A DNA stretch of 64,000 nucleotides, from contig NZ_JACCCC010000001.1 of NCBI RefSeq assembly GCF_013408795.1, forward strand, positions 3,534,001 through 3,598,000. The letters run 5' to 3'. The stretch comes from Spinactinospora alkalitolerans. GTDB lineage: Bacteria > Actinomycetota > Actinomycetes > Streptosporangiales > Streptosporangiaceae. This document shows positions 52,329-60,786 of the stretch, piece by piece. The notes under the pieces are model-generated. The model saw only the letters and a list, made by a program, of their open reading frames with translations. It did not search any database and had not been told where the DNA came from. A program made the translations under genes and the position numbers. Each line of letters starts with the position of its first letter. Position 1 is the stretch's first letter.

Positions 52329-52718
52329 TCACAGGCCCAGGGCCCGCACCAGGGCGTCGGGGTCGGCGACGGTGACCGTGATCCCGCGGTGCCGGACCAG
52401 GCCCAGCGGTTCCATGCCGCGCACCGGGACGCGCAGTTCCAGGCACACGCCGCGCCGTGTGTTGGTGCCCAGGGTCAGCCCGCCGTCGGCCAGCGACAGG
52501 TGCGGGCCGATCACCCGCCACCAGCGGTAGGGGCCGCCGATCTGGAAACCGGTCACGTTGGAGCGGGGCGTGCGCACCCGCCACGGCCCGAAGCGCACGC
52601 GCAGTTCGCGCTCGGTCACCTCGACATGAGCGCGGTCCGCCCGCACGCCCATCAGGGCGAGCGGGCGGGCGAACCGGGGCTCGACCGGGAAGTCGAACCG
52701 CTGAGCGGAAGCGCTCAA
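52329..52718 (-). CDS. Conserved hypothetical protein
   Basis: 129 residues, no membrane segment, strand-rich with paired Trp residues (GGPYRWWRVIGPHLS) and a C-terminal VTVADPDALVRALGL helix. It resembles small actinobacterial PH-like-fold proteins, but I cannot name the family. Its ATG overlaps the stop of the 76-residue gene upstream (4-nt overlap), so they are coexpressed. Confidence 0.65.
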   Translation of the reverse strand: MSASAQRFDFPVEPRFARPLALMGVRADRAHVEVTERELRVRFGPWRVRTPRSNVTGFQIGGPYRWWRVIGPHLSLADGGLTLGTNTRRGVCLELRVPVRGMEPLGLVRHRGITVTVADPDALVRALGL

Positions 52719-52945
52719 CCGTTCTCCTTCTGCAGCCGCTGGAGAAGCATCTGCTTGCCCTGCTCGCCGGCCTTCTGGCTGTTCTCCTGGATGCGGCGGA
52801 ACCAGGAGGCCAGCTCGCTGTCGCCCTGCCGCTCGGCGTCCTCGATGTAGGTCTGCATCTGCCAGGCGTTCTCCAGCGAGAGCTGCAGCACGGTCACCAG
52901 GTTGTAGTTCTTGTCCTTGAGCGGGCTCGAAGGCGTGTCGGCCAT
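52715..52945 (-). CDS. Small all-helical hypothetical protein
   Basis: 76 residues, polar, predicted as two or three amphipathic helices (NLVTVLQLSLENAWQMQTYI and ASWFRRIQENSQKAGEQGKQ). Conserved-looking composition without extremes supports a real gene. It heads a two-gene unit and is divergent from ku. The function is unknown; relatives with this pattern occur across actinomycetes. Confidence 0.7.
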   Translation of the reverse strand: MADTPSSPLKDKNYNLVTVLQLSLENAWQMQTYIEDAERQGDSELASWFRRIQENSQKAGEQGKQMLLQRLQKENG

Positions 52946-53127
52946 GGCCGCCTCACTTTCCGTCTCGTCGCGCGGATCGGTTCACGGCGCCCGCTGCCCG
53001 AATCGGCGGCCGGTATGCGCCCGAGTCCCCGGCCTTCCGCGCGGCCCCGTACAGCGGGGCGGGGAGTCCAGGGTGGTGAAACGCGCGTTTCGGGGTAGGT
53101 GGGCGGACACGTCACACGGGAGGCGAC

Positions 53128-54111
53128 ATGGCACGGCCGATATGGACCGGTGCGCTGTCGTTCGGACTGGTGAGCGTCCCGGTGGGGCTCTACCCCGCCA
53201 CGGCGGGCCGCACGCCGGGGTTCCACCAGATCGAGCGCGGCACGTCCGACCGCATCCGCTACCGGCGGGTCAACGAGCGCACCGGCAAGGAGGTCCCCTA
53301 CCGCGACGTGGTCAGGGGGGCCAGGACCGAGTCCGGCGGCTACGTGGTGCTGGAGGCGGCCGACCTGGAGTCGGTGGCGCCCGACCGCTCGCGCTCGCTG
53401 GACATCGACGCCTTCGTTCCGGCCGACGAGGTCGAGCCGATCCACCGCGACCGGACCTACTACCTCGCGCCCAACTCGACCGAGGCTCCCAAGGTCTACG
53501 CGCTGCTGTGCTCGGCCCTGGAACGCTCGGGCCGGCTCGGCCTGTCCTCACTGGTGCTGCAGGACCGCCGGCACCTCGCGCTGATCGGCCCGCAGAACGG
53601 CGCGCTGACGCTGACCACGCTGTTCTACGCCGACGAGGTGCGCGCCCCCGAGGAGGTGCTCGCCTCGATGCCCGACGGCTCCGGCCTGAGCGGGCACGAG
53701 GTCGAGATGGCGGTGCGGCTCGTGGAGGCCATGGGCGGGCACTGGCGCCCCGAGGAGCACCGCGACGTGCACCGCGAACGCCTGGAGGCGCTCATCGCCG
53801 CCAAGTCGCGCGGCAAGCCGGTGAAACGGCCCGCTGCGCCGCCGCCGCGGGAGACCAACGTCGTCGACCTCATGGAGGCGCTGCGCTCCAGCATCCACCG
53901 GGACGGGGGCGCGCAGCGGGGCCGGGCGCGGGACCGGGTGGACGGCGCCGGGGACAGGGAGCCGCGGCTGAAGGACATGTCGAAGCGGGAGCTGAGCCGC
54001 CTGGCCACCTCGCTGGACGTGCCGGGGCGCTCCAAGATGGACCGGGCCGAACTGGAGGAGGCCGTGCGCAAGGCCAGGCGGCGCTCGGCGCGGCGGAGGA
54101 AGGCGTCATGA
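53128..54111 (+). CDS. ku: Ku DNA end-binding protein
   Basis: 327 residues. It begins MARPIWTGALSFGLVSVPVG, the bacterial Ku N-terminal signature, and contains the beta-barrel core (LSSLVLQDRRHLALIGPQNG). A Lys/Arg-rich C-terminal extension (from about 230) ends in a SAP/HeH-like element (LKDMSKRELSRLATSLDVPG) that helps DNA binding. It recruits the NHEJ ligase LigD to double-strand breaks; ligD is not in the window. ATG with GGGAGGCGAC. Its TGA overlaps the next gene. Confidence 0.93.
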   Translation: MARPIWTGALSFGLVSVPVGLYPATAGRTPGFHQIERGTSDRIRYRRVNERTGKEVPYRDVVRGARTESGGYVVLEAADLESVAPDRSRSLDIDAFVPADEVEPIHRDRTYYLAPNSTEAPKVYALLCSALERSGRLGLSSLVLQDRRHLALIGPQNGALTLTTLFYADEVRAPEEVLASMPDGSGLSGHEVEMAVRLVEAMGGHWRPEEHRDVHRERLEALIAAKSRGKPVKRPAAPPPRETNVVDLMEALRSSIHRDGGAQRGRARDRVDGAGDREPRLKDMSKRELSRLATSLDVPGRSKMDRAELEEAVRKARRRSARRRKAS

Positions 54112-54314
54112 CCCGACCGAGCGAGCCCGCCGTCCGGGACTGCCCCGGATGCGAACGGGAGTGGGACCACTGCCACGGGACCTTGATCGTGCACACCGAC
54201 GGCGCCGTCGAGTGCACCGAGGACGACTGCTCGGCCTCGCCGCACCTGCACGCGTGGACGACCCCGTGCGGACGGCTGGTCCCGGCCTGCGAATGCGCCG
54301 GAACCGGAGAGTAG
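54108..54314 (+). CDS. Small Cys-rich protein coupled to ku
   Basis: 68 residues, ATGA overlap with ku. Eight Cys in pairs (RDCPGCE, DHCHG, ECTEDDCS, TPCGR, ACECAG) plus several His suggest one or two zinc sites. No known domain is recognised by eye. Translational coupling to ku hints at a role near DNA end repair, but this is only position. Confidence 0.65.
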   Translation: MTRPSEPAVRDCPGCEREWDHCHGTLIVHTDGAVECTEDDCSASPHLHAWTTPCGRLVPACECAGTGE

Positions 54315-54321
54315 CGGCCGC

Positions 54322-55707
54322 TCAGGACTCCAGGGCCAACTCCTCGCGGGTGTCGAGGAACTCCTCGGCCTCGCGCCACGGCGCGGGCCGGGGCAGCGGC
54401 CACGTCCGGCGGACCCGGCGCAGGTCGCGCTGGGCCCGGCCGAGGACGGCGAGGTCGAGCGGGAAGCGCCGCGGGTCGGCGCCGAGCAGGGAGCCGACCT
54501 TGGTGGCCCGGTCCAGGACCTCCTGCCACGCCCCGATCGGCGCGAGCCCGATGGACTCGGTGCCGTGCGCGAACAGCATGAGGCGGATCTCCTCGAAGGG
54601 CCCGGCGGCGTCGAGGTAACCGTTGAGCGCCGCGCGCGAGGACTCGGTGTTGAACACGCACCAGTACGGCACCGAGCCCGTGCGCAGCGCCCAGAACGGG
54701 TCCATGAGCAGGAAGCTCTCCGCGAGCAGCCGGGTGTCGGGGATGCCGCGCGCGCGGTAGCGGTGCCGGTGCAGGTCGGCCACCGGGGCGCTGAGGGCTC
54801 CGGGCTCGGCGTAGCGCATCCGGACCAGCCGCCAGCGCCGCTCGCGCGCGAGTTCGGCGAGGTCGTCGAGGAGCTCCGGCTCGAACCCCCACTCGGCCTC
54901 GGGGGCTTCGCCGTCGGGCTCGGGGGCGCGGAAGGAGCGCACCGGCGAGCCATAGCGGCGCAGCAGGTCGTGTACGCGCGGACCGCCCCGCTGGTACTCC
55001 TCGGAGGTGGCGCCGCCCACGGCACCGTGCTGGAAGATGTAGCGGTCGGCGACCCGCAGCACCGGGTGGCGCAGCTCGCACTCGCCGACGACGAGCGTGG
55101 CCCCCGGTGGCAGCGTCGCGCACAGGAAGTCCCGGTAGGCGGCCGGCAGCCGCCGCCACTTGACCCGGAAGTAGGACATCCCGGCGATCATCAGGCGGTC
55201 CTGGTTGGGGTCGTGCATGTGGTGCAGCACGAGGTCGGGGTTGGCGTCGAGCAGCCGCTCGGCGGCCCCGCTCAGCAGCCGCAGGTCGGCCCACGCGTTG
55301 TCGGGGTGGCCTCCGCGGCGGCGCACCGGGAGCAGCAGGGTCTGCGGCAGCCAGGGGCCGCCGGTGGCCGCGGCCAGGTGGACCAGCGCGCCGTCGGAGG
55401 AGCCGATGAAGGCGACCGGGGCGCGCTCGGGCGCGTAGTGCCCGGTGACCCAGCGTGCCAGCGCCTCGGAGCGGACGTCGCCGAGCCGCCGGGCCGCGCT
55501 GGCCTCGGACCAGCCGCCGGCCGAGTACAGCAGCTCCCTGACGCGGCGGGGCGTCCGGTTGGCCGCGCCGAGCACCGGCAGGGCCAGCGCCTCCGCGCCG
55601 GGCACGGCCCCCAGCACCCGGACGTCGCGGCCGCGCCGGAAGCGCGCCAGCGCCCGGAGCATGCCGGTCGCCGAGTCGAACGAGGCGACCGCGGACCCGG
55701 CCCTCAC
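54322..55707 (-). CDS. Hypothetical protein coupled to alpha/beta hydrolase
   Basis: 461 residues, soluble. The N-terminal part has FIGSSDGALVHLAAATGGPW, reminiscent of a nucleotide- or ester-hydrolase turn, and the middle has HHMHDPNQDRLMIAGMSYFR. No family is recognised. GTG/ATG start overlaps the stop of the alpha/beta hydrolase gene by 4 nt, so the two work together or on related substrates. Confidence 0.7.
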   Translation of the reverse strand: MRAGSAVASFDSATGMLRALARFRRGRDVRVLGAVPGAEALALPVLGAANRTPRRVRELLYSAGGWSEASAARRLGDVRSEALARWVTGHYAPERAPVAFIGSSDGALVHLAAATGGPWLPQTLLLPVRRRGGHPDNAWADLRLLSGAAERLLDANPDLVLHHMHDPNQDRLMIAGMSYFRVKWRRLPAAYRDFLCATLPPGATLVVGECELRHPVLRVADRYIFQHGAVGGATSEEYQRGGPRVHDLLRRYGSPVRSFRAPEPDGEAPEAEWGFEPELLDDLAELARERRWRLVRMRYAEPGALSAPVADLHRHRYRARGIPDTRLLAESFLLMDPFWALRTGSVPYWCVFNTESSRAALNGYLDAAGPFEEIRLMLFAHGTESIGLAPIGAWQEVLDRATKVGSLLGADPRRFPLDLAVLGRAQRDLRRVRRTWPLPRPAPWREAEEFLDTREELALES

Positions 55708-56537
55708 GCGGCGCCCTCCGCGGTCTTCCCCGTCGCCCCGTCCGCCGTTCCGCCGGTCGCCGCGGCCTCCGCCGCCTCCGCGATGAACGCGTCGACCAGC
55801 CGGGCCAGCGGCAGCGGGTCCCGGTAGCTGACCGTGTGCGCGCTGCCGGGGACCACCCGCAGCCGGCCGCGCGGCAGCAGCCGGGTGACCTCCTCGGCCC
55901 AGTCCTGCGGGGCCATCCGGTCCCGTTCGCCGCGCACGACCAGGGTCGGCGCGTCGACGTGGGGCAGCCGGTCCTCGACGCGGTCGTGCATGGAGGCCGC
56001 GAACGCCGCGAACATCCGGCGGGTGCCGGCGTCACGGTAGTCGGCGAGGGTCGGCAGCACCATGCGCGGGCGCTCCCCCGGCGAGTTGCGCAGCCAGCGC
56101 AGGAGCATCCCCATGGGCGAGCGGGCGTGCGGATCGAGCGTCGGGCCGATCAGGACCAGGGGGCGCTCGGGTTCCCGCGCGGCGCCGGGACCGGGCGGGG
56201 AGCGCCGGCGCAGCACCGCCTCGACCACGACCTGGCAGCCGAACGACATGCCCAGCAGGCACGGGCGCCGCAGCCCCCTGGCGTCGATCCAGTCGAGCAG
56301 CGCGTCGGCGAGCAGCCCCACGCTGACCGCGTCCTGGTCGCCGGTGCTGCGCCCGAACCCGGCCAGGTCCACCGTCCAGGTCTCGCGCACCCCCTCCATC
56401 GCCGACACCAGGGGCATGAGCAGCCGGGAGGAGACGCCGGCCCCGTGCACGCAGACCACCGGGGGCCCGGGGCCGGCCGCCAGCCAGCTCACGGTGCCGC
56501 CGCTCGCGAGCCCGTCCACGTACCTGGTCAGCGCCAT
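55704..56537 (-). CDS. Alpha/beta hydrolase
   Basis: 277 residues. Oxyanion region VVCVHGAGVSSRLL, nucleophile elbow LLGMSFGCQV (GxSxG), acidic residue near VVRGERDRMAPQDW and catalytic His in VPGSAHTVSYRDP complete the triad. The substrate is unknown. It is the first gene of a coupled pair and downstream of the TetR gene. Confidence 0.85.
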   Translation of the reverse strand: MALTRYVDGLASGGTVSWLAAGPGPPVVCVHGAGVSSRLLMPLVSAMEGVRETWTVDLAGFGRSTGDQDAVSVGLLADALLDWIDARGLRRPCLLGMSFGCQVVVEAVLRRRSPPGPGAAREPERPLVLIGPTLDPHARSPMGMLLRWLRNSPGERPRMVLPTLADYRDAGTRRMFAAFAASMHDRVEDRLPHVDAPTLVVRGERDRMAPQDWAEEVTRLLPRGRLRVVPGSAHTVSYRDPLPLARLVDAFIAEAAEAAATGGTADGATGKTAEGAA

Positions 56538-56620
56538 CCGGACCTCCTCGTGCCCTCACGCTACCGACCAGGTCGCGGGCTAAACCGGCGCGGCGGGACG
56601 GCGCGGGAGGCTGCGCCCCG

Positions 56621-57364
56621 TCACTCCCCCGGCGCCTCCAGGGCGGTGTGGATGCGCGCGAGGACGTCGCCGCTGGGGGCGTCCGCCGGGTAGACGGCCA
56701 CCAGCACGGTGCTGTCGCGGCGCGGCGGGTCCGGCCGCCCCGCCTCCGCCAGGCCCCGGCCCATCTCCTCGGTGACGAAGGCCAGCGCCTCGTCGAGCCG
56801 TCCGGCGGGGAGGTCCTGCCCGGGGTTCTTCAGCCAGGAGCGCAGCACGTGGTTGTGCGCGGCGATGACCGCCGCGGCCAGCGCCTCGGCCGCGAGCAGC
56901 CGCCGGGCGTCGCTGTGGCCGTGCGAGAGGTGCTGGGTGAACAGCGCCTGGTAACGGGCCGACATGGCGATCTCCCGGTCGCGCAGCGCCGCGTTGGCGC
57001 GGACCAGCCGGTAGCGCGGGAGGGCGACGTCGGGGTCGGAGACGTATCCGTGGAAGACCATCCGCGCGGCCGCACAGACCGCGGCCCGCGGGTCCTCGCC
57101 CGAGGAGGCGCGCAGGTGCCGCCGGACGGACTCCAGGAGCTGCTCCTGGTCGGAGAAGAGGATGTCGTCCTTCGAGCCGAAGTGCCGGAACAGCGTGCTG
57201 CGGCTCACCCCGGCCGCGACGGCGATGTCGTCCATCGTCGTGGCCTCGTAACCCCGTTCGGCGAAGAGCCGCAGCGCCGTGACGACGACGGCGCGCGACC
57301 GGGTCGTCCGGCCGGCGTCGCGGACCTCCTGCGTCGGCCTGCCCCGGCCACCGCGCTCCCCCAT
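56621..57364 (-). CDS. TetR-family regulator
   Basis: 247 residues. Helix-turn-helix at ATTMDDIAVAAGVSRSTLFR with HFGSKDDILFSDQEQLLESV (about 42-82), then a helical ligand domain. Slightly longer than average because of a basic N-terminus and a 30-residue tail. Divergent from the acyl-CoA dehydrogenase, with a dyad in the gap that is its likely operator. Probably senses an acyl-CoA or fatty acid. Confidence 0.87.
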   Translation of the reverse strand: MGERGGRGRPTQEVRDAGRTTRSRAVVVTALRLFAERGYEATTMDDIAVAAGVSRSTLFRHFGSKDDILFSDQEQLLESVRRHLRASSGEDPRAAVCAAARMVFHGYVSDPDVALPRYRLVRANAALRDREIAMSARYQALFTQHLSHGHSDARRLLAAEALAAAVIAAHNHVLRSWLKNPGQDLPAGRLDEALAFVTEEMGRGLAEAGRPDPPRRDSTVLVAVYPADAPSGDVLARIHTALEAPGE

Positions 57365-57481
57365 GGCTCCCGTTCCCCTTCCGCGCCGCGCGCCGGACCC
57401 GCCCCGGCCGCTTCACCGGCCTCATTGTCGCCCCTTCGCGCGGGGGCGGGCACCGCGCGGCAGCGGATCCGGCGAGTACGC

Positions 57482-57516
57482 TGACACTCAGTTTCATTCC
57501 TTGGAACCCAGTGTCA
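57482..57516. promoter_or_regulatory. Operator-like dyad between TetR and acyl-CoA dehydrogenase genes
   Basis: TGACACT (57482-57488) and AGTGTCA (57510-57516) form a symmetric pair, and flanking inner bases also pair (GTT with AAC), giving 11 of 14 symmetric positions per half. It ends 30 bp before the dehydrogenase start, over the expected promoter. Confidence 0.7.
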
Positions 57517-57546
57517 TACTAGAGGCGTCGCCGCGAAGGAGAGCCA

Positions 57547-58701
57547 ATGAGTGACTTCGACCTGTACCGCCCGACCGAGGAGCACGACGCGCTGCGCGAG
57601 GCCGTCCGCGCCGTCGCCGAGGACAAGATCGCCCCGCACGCCGCGGAGGTCGACGCCGCCGCCGAGTTCCCGCAGGCCGCCTACGACGCCCTGCGGGCCG
57701 GCGACTTCCACGCCCCGCACATCCCCGAGGCCTACGGCGGTGCCGGAGCCGACGCGCTGGCCACGTGCATCGTCATCGAGGAGGTCGCGCGCTCCTGCGC
57801 GTCCTCGTCGCTGATCCCCGCGGTCAACAAGCTCGGCACGATGCCGCTCGTCCTGGCCGGGTCCGAGGAGGTCAAGCGGCGCTACCTGGCGCCGGTGGCG
57901 TCCGGTGAGGCGATGTTCTCCTACGGCCTGTCCGAGCGCGAAGCCGGCTCCGACACCGCGAACATGCGGACCCGGGCGACCGCGGACGGCCACGACTGGA
58001 TCCTGTCCGGGCAGAAGTCCTGGATCACCAACGCCGGCGTGAGCGACTACTACACCGTCATGGCGGTCACCGACCCCGACGGGCCCCGGGGGCGCAACAT
58101 CAGCGCGTTCGTCGTGCACGCCGACGACGAGGGCTTCTCGGTGGGCGAGCCGGAGAAGAAGCTCGGCATCAAGGGCTCGCCGACGCGCGAGCTGCTGTTC
58201 GACAACGTCCGCATCCCCGGCGACCGGCTCGTCGGCAACCTCGGCGACGGCCTGCGGATCGCGCTGCGCACGCTGGACCACACCCGGGTGACCATCGGCG
58301 CCCAGGCGGTGGGCATCGCCCAGGGCGCCCTCGACTACGCCCTGGGCTACGTCAAGGAGCGCAGGCAGTTCGGCAAGGCCATCGCCGAGTTCCAGGGCCT
58401 GCAGTTCATGCTCGCCGACATGGGCATGAAGCTGGAGGCCGCGCGGCAGATGGTCTACGTCGCCGCCGCGAAGTCCGAGCGCGGCGACGACGACCTCTCC
58501 TTCTTCGGCGCCGCGGCCAAGTGCTACGCCTCCGACGTCGCCATGGAGATCACCACCGACGCGGTCCAGCTCCTCGGCGGCAACGGCTACACCCGCGACT
58601 ACCCGGTCGAGCGGATGATGCGCGACGCCAAGATCACCCAGATCTACGAGGGCACCAACCAGATCCAGCGCATGGTGATGGCCCGCCAGATGCTGAAGTA
58701 G
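57547..58701 (+). CDS. Acyl-CoA dehydrogenase
   Basis: 384 residues, full length. FAD site sequences [20 protein letters not shown] and [16 protein letters not shown], then the catalytic base E368 in the C-terminal [11 protein letters not shown], and the [20 protein letters not shown] segment. The Glu position is that of short- and medium-chain enzymes. ATG with AAGGAGAG. Controlled, by inference, by the divergent TetR protein. It oxidises an acyl-CoA to the 2-enoyl-CoA. Confidence 0.92.
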   Translation: MSDFDLYRPTEEHDALREAVRAVAEDKIAPHAAEVDAAAEFPQAAYDALRAGDFHAPHIPEAYGGAGADALATCIVIEEVARSCASSSLIPAVNKLGTMPLVLAGSEEVKRRYLAPVASGEAMFSYGLSEREAGSDTANMRTRATADGHDWILSGQKSWITNAGVSDYYTVMAVTDPDGPRGRNISAFVVHADDEGFSVGEPEKKLGIKGSPTRELLFDNVRIPGDRLVGNLGDGLRIALRTLDHTRVTIGAQAVGIAQGALDYALGYVKERRQFGKAIAEFQGLQFMLADMGMKLEAARQMVYVAAAKSERGDDDLSFFGAAAKCYASDVAMEITTDAVQLLGGNGYTRDYPVERMMRDAKITQIYEGTNQIQRMVMARQMLK

Positions 58702-58719
58702 CCGGACCGAGTAAACCCG

Positions 58720-58760
58720 CGGGCCGCGGCGCTCCCCGACAGTGGGGAGACCGCGGCCCG
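58720..58760 (+). terminator. Long hairpin after acyl-CoA dehydrogenase
   Basis: CGGGCCGCGG pairs with CCGCGGCCCG, extended inward by CTCCCC with GGGGAG. No T-run. Confidence 0.6.
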
Positions 58761-58761
58761 T

Positions 58762-59090
58762 GCGCTGCTCGGAGAAGAGGGCCGGTTCCTGTACCTGGCC
58801 ACCGTGACCGAGGAGTACTCGCGCCGGCCGGCGGGCCGGTCGATCGCCGACCACATGCCCACGTCCTTGGTGGTCGACGCTGTCGAGGCGGCTCGGCAGG
58901 AGCGTGGGTCCCCGGCCGGAGCGGTGTTCCACTCCGATCACGGTGCCCTGCTCAGGTTCAAGGGGGTCCTCGCAACACCGGCCTGTCGGTCCGAGACTCG
59001 GGCTCGTACAGGGGGTCGGCTGTCGCAGTGCGCGTAGCGCCGGCGGCACAGCAGGTCCGGGCCCTGGAGATCCCACCCTGCCCCGCGAAC
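58762..59090 (+). pseudogene. IS3-family transposase (OrfB) remnant, frameshifted
   Basis: Frame 1 reads GRFLYLATVTEEYSRRPAGR, SIADHMPTSLVVDA and AGAVFHSDHGALL, the retroviral-integrase-type core of IS3 OrfB with the second catalytic Asp in FHSDHG. Homology then continues in the next frame (TGLSVRDSGSYRGSAVA, where intact elements have MGRxGxxxDNA). Both ends are missing. A dead fragment between acyl-CoA dehydrogenase and the PaiB-like gene. Confidence 0.7.
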
Positions 59091-59108
59091 GCAGTGGTCG
59101 AAGCTCAG

Positions 59109-59789
59109 TCAGGCGGGACCGTCCCGCGGCAGCCAACTCGCGGGATCGGTGCTGGGCGGCGATCGGCGTCCGCGGACTTGGTGCGTGCGCATGGCCTCGG
59201 CCACCGCACGGTCCTCATGGCGGTCGGACGACGCCAGTCCCCGCCGTACCTGCTCGACGTCCTCGTCGAGTTTGTCCTGACTGAGTTTGTACCCGCCGAC
59301 GATCCGCGTCGTTCGGACTCCGAATCCGACGACGCCGCGGGCCAGCCCTTCGAGGTCGGCCGGATCCATCGAGGAGAGCTGCCACGGCGCCGAGGAGCCG
59401 CGCTCGAAGGTGCGCACCGTCCGCGCCAGCAGTTCGCGCACCTCCGGCGGATCGGCCAGGAGATGGAACCGACCGTGGACGTGCACGGCCGTATAGTTCC
59501 AGGTCGGCACGTCGGGCTCGGCCGTGTAGACGTTCGGGCTGATGTAGGAGCTGGGGCCGGGGAAGACGCACAGCACGTCGTCGCCGTCGGCAAGCCGCTC
59601 CCATTGGGGGTTGCGGCGGGCGAAGTGGCTCACCAGGCCGGCGGGGCGGTCTTCGTCGTCCAGCAGGAACGGCAGATGCGTGGCCGCGAGCTCGCCGGAC
59701 GCGCTGACGATGATCCCGAACGGGTTGCTTCTGATGTGCGCGTAAGCGGTGTCCTCATCCGTTCCCGCGAATTCGCGCGGCTGGTACAT
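59109..59789 (-). CDS. PaiB-like FMN-binding negative transcriptional regulator
   Basis: 226 residues. The start MYQPREF, then RSNPFGIIVSASGELAATHL and the SPNVYTAEPDVPTWNYTAVH region are hallmarks of PaiB proteins, which have a split-barrel flavin fold and were first linked to sporulation and protease control in Bacillus. The biochemical role is poorly defined. ATG preceded by AGGAGGACC. It lies 82 bp after the RpiR-type gene on the same strand. Confidence 0.88.
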   Translation of the reverse strand: MYQPREFAGTDEDTAYAHIRSNPFGIIVSASGELAATHLPFLLDDEDRPAGLVSHFARRNPQWERLADGDDVLCVFPGPSSYISPNVYTAEPDVPTWNYTAVHVHGRFHLLADPPEVRELLARTVRTFERGSSAPWQLSSMDPADLEGLARGVVGFGVRTTRIVGGYKLSQDKLDEDVEQVRRGLASSDRHEDRAVAEAMRTHQVRGRRSPPSTDPASWLPRDGPA

Positions 59790-59871
59790 CGGTCCTCCTG
59801 AACGAGTGTGCCGGACGGGCGCGTGATGCTCCTCGTCCGCCGGCGATCAAGTCGGCGCCCCACCGCGGGGG

Positions 59872-60786
59872 TCACCGCCTCCCCTTGCCGATCAACTTCT
59901 TGCGCAGCTGGGTGAGGATCTTCGACGTCCTGGTCGCGCGCTCCTCGCCGCGACGCGCCAAAGAGAGCAGGAGGGCGTCGGTGACCACGCTCGCCGTCAG
60001 GGTCTCGCCGGTCAGGCCGCCCGCCGACAAGGGGGCGCGCAGCACCGCCCGCACCCCTGTGCCGATCTCCGGGGGCAGCGTGTCGGTGACCAGGATGACC
60101 GAGGCACCCACGGCCTCTGCGTGCTCGATGACGATCTCCACCTCCCGCAGCAGGCGCCCCGGGGCGAACAGGACCACGACGTCGCCCCTGTCCAGGAGCA
60201 GCAGGTCGTCGGCGAGCGCGAAACCCATGTGGGGAGCCGTGCGAGCGCTGATCCCGAGCCGCCTCAACCGCACCGCGCAGTACTCGGCGACGCCTCGGGA
60301 GAGCCCCAGCCCGAACGTGACCACCGTGCGCGCCGTGCCGATCAACTCGACCGCGTCGTCGAACGACTCCGCCGACAGCGATCGCTGAGTCTCGCGGATA
60401 CGCTCCGCCGCCTCGTCGAAGACGATCTCCAGCAAAGAGGTGGAGTCGGTCTCGCGGGCGACGGTGATCCGCGTGGCCAGGCGGTGGGCAGGGTGCGTAC
60501 TGGTCATCAGGGTGGCGCCGACGTCGTGCTTGAGTTCGGGCCACCCGGTGAAACCCAGAGCCTTGGCGGTGCGGATCACCGTGGCGTCGCTGGTCCGCGT
60601 GAGCTTCGCCAGTTGCAGGGCGCTCAGGAAGACGACGCGTTCGGCGTTGGCGACGATGTAGTCGGCCACCCGGCGCTCGGTGCGGGAGAGGGCGCCGCCG
60701 TGCAGCTCGATCCGCTGCTCCAGCGTGAGCACCCCCTCGGCCGCGACCGGTGCGCTGCCGGGTTCGTTCTGCTCAGGTTCCGTCAC
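59872..60786 (-). CDS. MurR/RpiR-family regulator
   Basis: 304 residues. N-terminal helix-turn-helix (LSRTERRVADYIVANAERVV, then LTRTSDATVIRTAKALGFTG) and a C-terminal SIS sugar-phosphate-binding domain (around residues 130-270, with VVTFGLGLSRGVAEYCAVRL). GTG start preceded by GGGAGGAG, overlapping the esterase gene by 14 nt. As the last gene of the peptide-uptake run it likely regulates it, though RpiR proteins usually sense sugar phosphates. Confidence 0.87.
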   Translation of the reverse strand: MTEPEQNEPGSAPVAAEGVLTLEQRIELHGGALSRTERRVADYIVANAERVVFLSALQLAKLTRTSDATVIRTAKALGFTGWPELKHDVGATLMTSTHPAHRLATRITVARETDSTSLLEIVFDEAAERIRETQRSLSAESFDDAVELIGTARTVVTFGLGLSRGVAEYCAVRLRRLGISARTAPHMGFALADDLLLLDRGDVVVLFAPGRLLREVEIVIEHAEAVGASVILVTDTLPPEIGTGVRAVLRAPLSAGGLTGETLTASVVTDALLLSLARRGEERATRTSKILTQLRKKLIGKGRR

